Source of the DNA: Chitinispirillaceae bacterium
GTDB lineage: Bacteria; Fibrobacterota; Chitinivibrionia; Chitinivibrionales; Chitinispirillaceae
Assembly (NCBI GenBank): GCA_016926315.1
Contig: JAFGOU010000180.1
Span: forward strand, 1-19,566
Direction of reading: 5' to 3'
DNA length: 19,566 bases
The notes under the pieces: model-generated
What the model was told of the DNA's origin: nothing
The model's database searches: none
Seen by the model: the letters and a program-made list of their open reading frames with translations, nothing else
In this document: positions 16,236-19,566 of the stretch, piece by piece
Layout: each line of letters starts with the position of its first letter
Position numbering within the stretch: the first letter of the stretch is position 1
Position numbers and translations under genes: made by a program

Positions 16236-16640
16236 TTAATAAATAACGATTTTAAGGTTTTTATTCGCCGGCCCTGAAGATAGCCTCGCGAAATAGATGC
16301 CTTTGGCAAGACGGGATTCGGAAATATTCAACCGGATGAAACCTGACGCCGCTTTGATCGGAAAGGAACGGATGATGGTCCCCCTCAGGGAAAACAATGT
16401 GATCGTTCCCGCATGCCTGTTGCTGGAAAACGACCATGAAAGATCCAGAAACATTCCGCCCGCAGTCCGGTACGCAGCCGTAAACGAGGCGTGGCCGGCA
16501 AACGCCTGTTTACCGGTCACGGTCCCCACGGTAAGAGGGAACGAAAACGGCGCGCTGTTTTTGACCACGGTTTCCGCGGCAAACGCGCCGATCGCAAGGA
16601 GAGCGGCGGTCGATACTGCAACGAGTGAATAGCGTCTCAT
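16236..16640 (-). CDS. Small secreted protein consisting mainly of a Por/T9SS-like tail module
   Basis: The 134-aa product has a signal peptide at residues 1-22 (ending in GAFAA). A short linker leads to a tail-like beta-sandwich at about 55-134: FLDLSWSFSSN, ITLFSLRGTIIRSF, RLAKGIYFARLSSG, and NLKIVIY at the end. The pattern of a Gly-Lys or Arg-Gly turn, then KGIYFARL and a last strand, is the same as in the tails of the neighbouring enzymes, but there is no passenger domain. The gene starts one base after the stop of the CBM-like gene and ends 13 bp before GH3, so it is embedded in an operon and translated from a weak site. It could be a remnant of a lost enzyme or a stand-alone surface or adaptor protein. 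Confidence 0.8.
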   Translation of the reverse strand: MRRYSLVAVSTAALLAIGAFAAETVVKNSAPFSFPLTVGTVTGKQAFAGHASFTAAYRTAGGMFLDLSWSFSSNRHAGTITLFSLRGTIIRSFPIKAASGFIRLNISESRLAKGIYFARLSSGPANKNLKIVIY

Positions 16641-16641
16641 A

Positions 16642-17553
16642 TCACCAGATCCTTTCCAGAACAGTGATGCCCGGACCGCTGATCCGGACGATGCAGCATT
16701 GCGTTATGGGGAACCCGGCATGCTCCCGCGAAAAACGCCTGACGGAATACTGCCGGCCGGCGACGGCCGTAACGGATTTTTCAACAAGCCGCTTTCCGCA
16801 AAGAGAGTATATGCCGAGCACCGCCGGGCCGGTAACCGAGGGAACGAACGTCGAAGGGACGGTTACGCGCGCATGCGCCGTTTTTTTCGAAGCGATCGCG
16901 GTTGACGTCTTCACCAGGCCGACCTTATCGAGGTAGAAATACCCCTGGGGGCTCGTCATCGAGGTCTCGCCTTCGGCGTTATGGATGAGAAACCGGATCT
17001 CACGAAGGTATTTTCGCGCGGAATCGATGGGCGCGCTGGTTGGGGCTGGGGGCAGCGGAATGGCAACGGTTTTCCAGGCATCCGATGAGTACGCGCTCAC
17101 GTAGTTGGCGTTAATTGAGCCTATATGTTCGACGAACGCGGTATCAAAACGGGTGAATGCCAGACCGAAGCTGATATCGATCTTATGGTTCGCCAGAGGG
17201 CCGATATATTTGATAACCAGCGAATCGTATCCATACGCATTCCAGGACCAGTCGCGGTCCTCCCATATCAATTTGCACCCGGCCCAGCCGTTGGTGAATT
17301 GATACGGCCATTTGAAATGGTTCATCACGCTTTCCGTGTAATCGTACGCATCATCACGAAGGATCCCGAACGTGGAATCGGTGACCTCATAGGGAGGCCC
17401 GAACGAGAGCGTATCGACCAGCTCCACCCCGGAATAGGGGGGTGATCCATACTCATCGGTGTACATCCAGAGCCCGGGCGGGGCCGATAGCGCCGCGACG
17501 GCCCACATTGCCGCAATGAAGAGGGTATTACTCATCACTGTACGAACGTTCAT
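16642..17553 (-). CDS. Secreted carbohydrate-binding-module-like protein with C-terminal tail, no catalytic domain seen
   Basis: ATG 17553 has GGAGG 4 nt upstream and yields 303 aa with signal SNTLFIAAMWAVAALSA; the frame is open to 17619 but the extra residues are not signal-like. Residues about 25-215 look like a beta-sandwich CBM with many exposed aromatics (KWPYQFTNGWAGCKLIWED, WSWNAYGYDSLVIKYIG, ISFGLAFTRFDTAF) and a final strand set REIRFLIHNAEG and GYFYLDKVGLV. This is reminiscent of CBM11-type or galactose-binding-like folds, but I cannot assign a family. A degenerate tail follows at about 235-303 (LGIYSLCGKRLVEK, then CIVRISG). It lies 93 bp after the GH2-like gene and is coupled to the tail-only gene. 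Glycan binding is inferred. Confidence 0.8.
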   Translation of the reverse strand: MNVRTVMSNTLFIAAMWAVAALSAPPGLWMYTDEYGSPPYSGVELVDTLSFGPPYEVTDSTFGILRDDAYDYTESVMNHFKWPYQFTNGWAGCKLIWEDRDWSWNAYGYDSLVIKYIGPLANHKIDISFGLAFTRFDTAFVEHIGSINANYVSAYSSDAWKTVAIPLPPAPTSAPIDSARKYLREIRFLIHNAEGETSMTSPQGYFYLDKVGLVKTSTAIASKKTAHARVTVPSTFVPSVTGPAVLGIYSLCGKRLVEKSVTAVAGRQYSVRRFSREHAGFPITQCCIVRISGPGITVLERIW

Positions 17554-17646
17554 ACATCCTCCAAAGTAAAGTGTTATTGATCGTCTCATGGTTGATTGCA
17601 TTCCGTCACCCCGATCCACGATAGGGAAAACGGAGAACCGAACGAA

Positions 17647-19566
17647 TTATCTGATAACTATCGCTTCCTTTCGGATGTATCGCGCGCCGGACCTGGTTTC
17701 GAGCAGATACACGCCGCGCGCCATGCGGTCCGTTTTAATCGCTACCGTATGAATGCCTTTTCCTCGTCCCTGTTCGGCAAACGCCGTTTTTCCGGCGAGA
17801 TCGACAAGGCGCACCCGGTACTCCGTCCCGGGCAGCGTCACCATGACGCGGTCATGAAAGTTCCGCACGGTAAAAGCCGCGGACGCCCGTTGTGCCGGAA
17901 CGGTTTCAGTGCCCGAAAGTTCTCCCGGGCCGTAGATTTCGGTTTCGGTAATGCCGATGCTTCCGCTGGCGGCGGCGATCGTGACCGAGCTTCCCGTTAC
18001 AGGATTAAACGTAACCGGTATGTAGCCGAGTCCTCCGGGCAGCGTTCCGCTGTAAACCTGCGTCGAGCCGACCGATATCCTGACATTATGCGAATTCTTG
18101 AAATCGGAAAACTTGATGTGCACCGCGCTGACCTGCTGCGAGGCGAAATTATACGTAATGGAAGAGGCGGACGAATTGGTGTTTTCGTAGTCATCGTAGG
18201 AATTCGTTCCGGCGGAACAGCTCGTCGGGAATATCGTTTTGGCCTGAGGATTTGCCAGTTGATACGGCGGGAGCGGTTCCAGGTTGCACGGCAATCCGTC
18301 GTTCGGCATGACCGTCGTTATGCCGCCGGTTACGGGAACCGCGACCGACGTGAGTGTAACCGAAGCTCCGGTGAGCCCGCTTGACGATGCGGTAACCGTG
18401 ATGGTACCCGCCGTTGTGGTGGGCCGAACCATTATTCTGCCAAGACCGCATTCAACGGGCAAACTGGATGCAAGTATATAATTGCCGGCACGCCCTCCGG
18501 CCATGCCTCCGCGATATTCCGCCGGTCCGGTGACCGCCCAGGTAATGGAATTGTTTGCCGTGGGGCAACGGACGCCGCTCGCGTCAAGCACTTCGACGTC
18601 AATGAGCGCCAGGTCCGCTCCCGTCGCCCTGAGCCCTGCGGGACTGACGTGCGGCGTCAATTTGAGTTTGTTGGCGGCGCCGGCCGTGACGCGCTGGTCT
18701 TCCGCTTTCTTTACATTGTTTTTATCATACCCGACCGCTTTTATTGTCCCGGCTTCCCAGGTTATATTCGAAAACGAATAAAAAAACCGGTGCTCCTGCG
18801 TTCCGAACCCCTTGGATACGTTGTTGACAAAAAGCTCAACTTTTTCACAATTCGAGACCACGTAAACGTTCTTGCGCGTATTTGCCGGATAATTCCAGTG
18901 TCCGACCACATAGACATCCTTGTTGTCCACCTCGACCCAGCCGTTCCACATGACCTTGAATGCGCCATAGGCGTCCTTGGGCAGGCGCATAGCATCCATG
19001 ACGCCGCTGCGACGGTAGTTTTCGTCACTGCGTGCAAACGTCGTTCCGTCACAACATTCGATTTTTACGCCTCCGGCGCACACGCGCGTATTCGGTCCGG
19101 TGGCAAATCCCGGGCGTCCGATCCAGGCTTCCCACCAGCGGTGAACGCTTTCACGGATGAACATGTCCTGGTTCATGTTCATGCCCGCGACCGTCGAGGA
19201 ACCCTCGTCATTTCGGTGAAACTCGGGTGGCGAATATTCGTCCCACCATCGTCGGGGGCTCTCGTTGCGCTGGTATTCGGTCATCCAGCGCGGCCGCGTT
19301 CGGCTTTTGTTGACATACAGCATTTCTCCAGCCCATTCCGCAATCCTCGTTCCCAGGATGCCGCGGCAGCCCTGCACCCTTCCACCGTTCGGGTCCCATT
19401 TGTGCGCTGTGTCGAGCATCTGCTGCATCTGCGATTCTGAGATGTCGGCGTTGCCCGCTTCCCAGTAGAGAACGCTCGGGTTATTCCTCGAATAAATAAT
19501 GACGTCGCGCATGACTTCCTTGCGCTGCTCCCATTGACGGCCGGTCACCGCGCCTTCCGCGTCTCC
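17647..19566 (-). CDS. GH2-like glycosidase, C-terminal part (DUF4982, GH2 C5-like, CBM-like domain, tail); N-terminus beyond window
   Basis: The frame is open from the right edge to TAA 17647, about 639 codons; GTG 19548 is internal, not the start. The first part is the end of a GH2 TIM barrel: VIIYSRNNPSVLYWEAGN near 19450-19500 and the probable nucleophile in MTEYQRNESPRRWW near 19278. The usual acid/base motif GNE reads GNA here. Next come a DUF4982-type beta-sandwich (VDNKDVYVVGHWNYPA, VELFVNNVSKG), a GH2 C5/Big-like domain (ALIDVEVLDASGVRCP, ITWAVTGPAEYRGG), a CBM-like sandwich (SSASSITYNFAS, VHIKFSDFKNSHNVRIS), and a Por/T9SS-like tail (VRLVDLAGKTAFAEQGR, ARGVYLLETRSG). GH2 enzymes with DUF4982 are often beta-galactosidases, but this subfamily's substrate is unclear. 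It is the first gene of the right-hand leftward block that can be seen. Confidence 0.88.
   Translation of the reverse strand, partial: GDAEGAVTGRQWEQRKEVMRDVIIYSRNNPSVLYWEAGNADISESQMQQMLDTAHKWDPNGGRVQGCRGILGTRIAEWAGEMLYVNKSRTRPRWMTEYQRNESPRRWWDEYSPPEFHRNDEGSSTVAGMNMNQDMFIRESVHRWWEAWIGRPGFATGPNTRVCAGGVKIECCDGTTFARSDENYRRSGVMDAMRLPKDAYGAFKVMWNGWVEVDNKDVYVVGHWNYPANTRKNVYVVSNCEKVELFVNNVSKGFGTQEHRFFYSFSNITWEAGTIKAVGYDKNNVKKAEDQRVTAGAANKLKLTPHVSPAGLRATGADLALIDVEVLDASGVRCPTANNSITWAVTGPAEYRGGMAGGRAGNYILASSLPVECGLGRIMVRPTTTAGTITVTASSSGLTGASVTLTSVAVPVTGGITTVMPNDGLPCNLEPLPPYQLANPQAKTIFPTSCSAGTNSYDDYENTNSSASSITYNFASQQVSAVHIKFSDFKNSHNVRISVGSTQVYSGTLPGGLGYIPVTFNPVTGSSVTIAAASGSIGITETEIYGPGELSGTETVPAQRASAAFTVRNFHDRVMVTLPGTEYRVRLVDLAGKTAFAEQGRGKGIHTVAIKTDRMARGVYLLETRSGARYIRKEAIVIR

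Noticed and set aside
17596..18384. 262-aa plus-strand open frame rich in Arg and Gly
   Set aside because: Its composition is that of a shadow frame opposite the GH2-like gene, with no start context.
18649..19440. 263-aa plus-strand open frame
   Set aside because: It is antisense to the GH2-like gene, whose domains and tail are clearly coding; the antisense product shows no domain pattern.

Overview
The window most likely comes from an uncultured member of the Fibrobacterota (Fibrobacter/Chitinispirillum relatives). It has moderately GC-rich DNA. Its transcription regulator is of the TIGR02147 type, a family expanded in Fibrobacter. Most of its secreted enzymes carry a C-terminal module resembling the type A (Por/T9SS-like) sorting tail. 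The lineage call is inference from protein features; there is no rRNA or other marker gene here. All assignments are by eye, with no database search.

Left block (1-9434), a pectin/rhamnogalacturonan locus. An AT-rich divergent intergenic region at about 7440-7733 separates a rightward PL1 pectate lyase from a leftward run. The leftward run is: TIGR02147-type regulator; a DUF2341/LamG surface protein whose start codon overlaps the regulator stop (ATGA); PL11 rhamnogalacturonan lyase; GH43-like enzyme; secreted alpha/beta-hydrolase esterase cut by the left edge. Together they could cut homogalacturonan (PL1), cut the RG-I backbone (PL11), trim side chains (GH43) and remove ester groups (esterase). 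No SusC/SusD pair is present, so this is not a Bacteroidetes-style PUL.

Middle (9435-10162). A 284-bp gap between convergent genes holds inverted repeats that may be a terminator or a small dispersed repeat. It is followed by a small cytosolic protein with an SH3/KOW-like C-terminal half.

Right block (10163-19566), entirely leftward and tightly packed. In transcription order it holds: the C-terminal part of a GH2-like enzyme with DUF4982 and GH2-C5-like modules (cut by the right edge); a secreted CBM-like protein without a visible catalytic domain; a 134-aa secreted protein that is little more than a tail-like module; a GH3 beta-glycosidase with an extra N-terminal beta-sandwich; a TIGR03067-like lipoprotein or secreted protein; an outer-membrane beta-barrel; and a TMTC-like polytopic membrane protein with TPR repeats. 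The first four look like a hemicellulose or side-chain set. The last three are envelope proteins of unknown job that may be co-transcribed with them.

The points most worth checking are: the regulator-surface protein pair with paired 9-bp inverted repeats in the divergent promoter region; an apparent AUU start codon that restores a perfect signal peptide on the GH43 protein; the GH2-like enzyme with GNA in place of the usual GNE acid/base motif; and the spread of sorting-tail-like modules, including internal and stand-alone versions.
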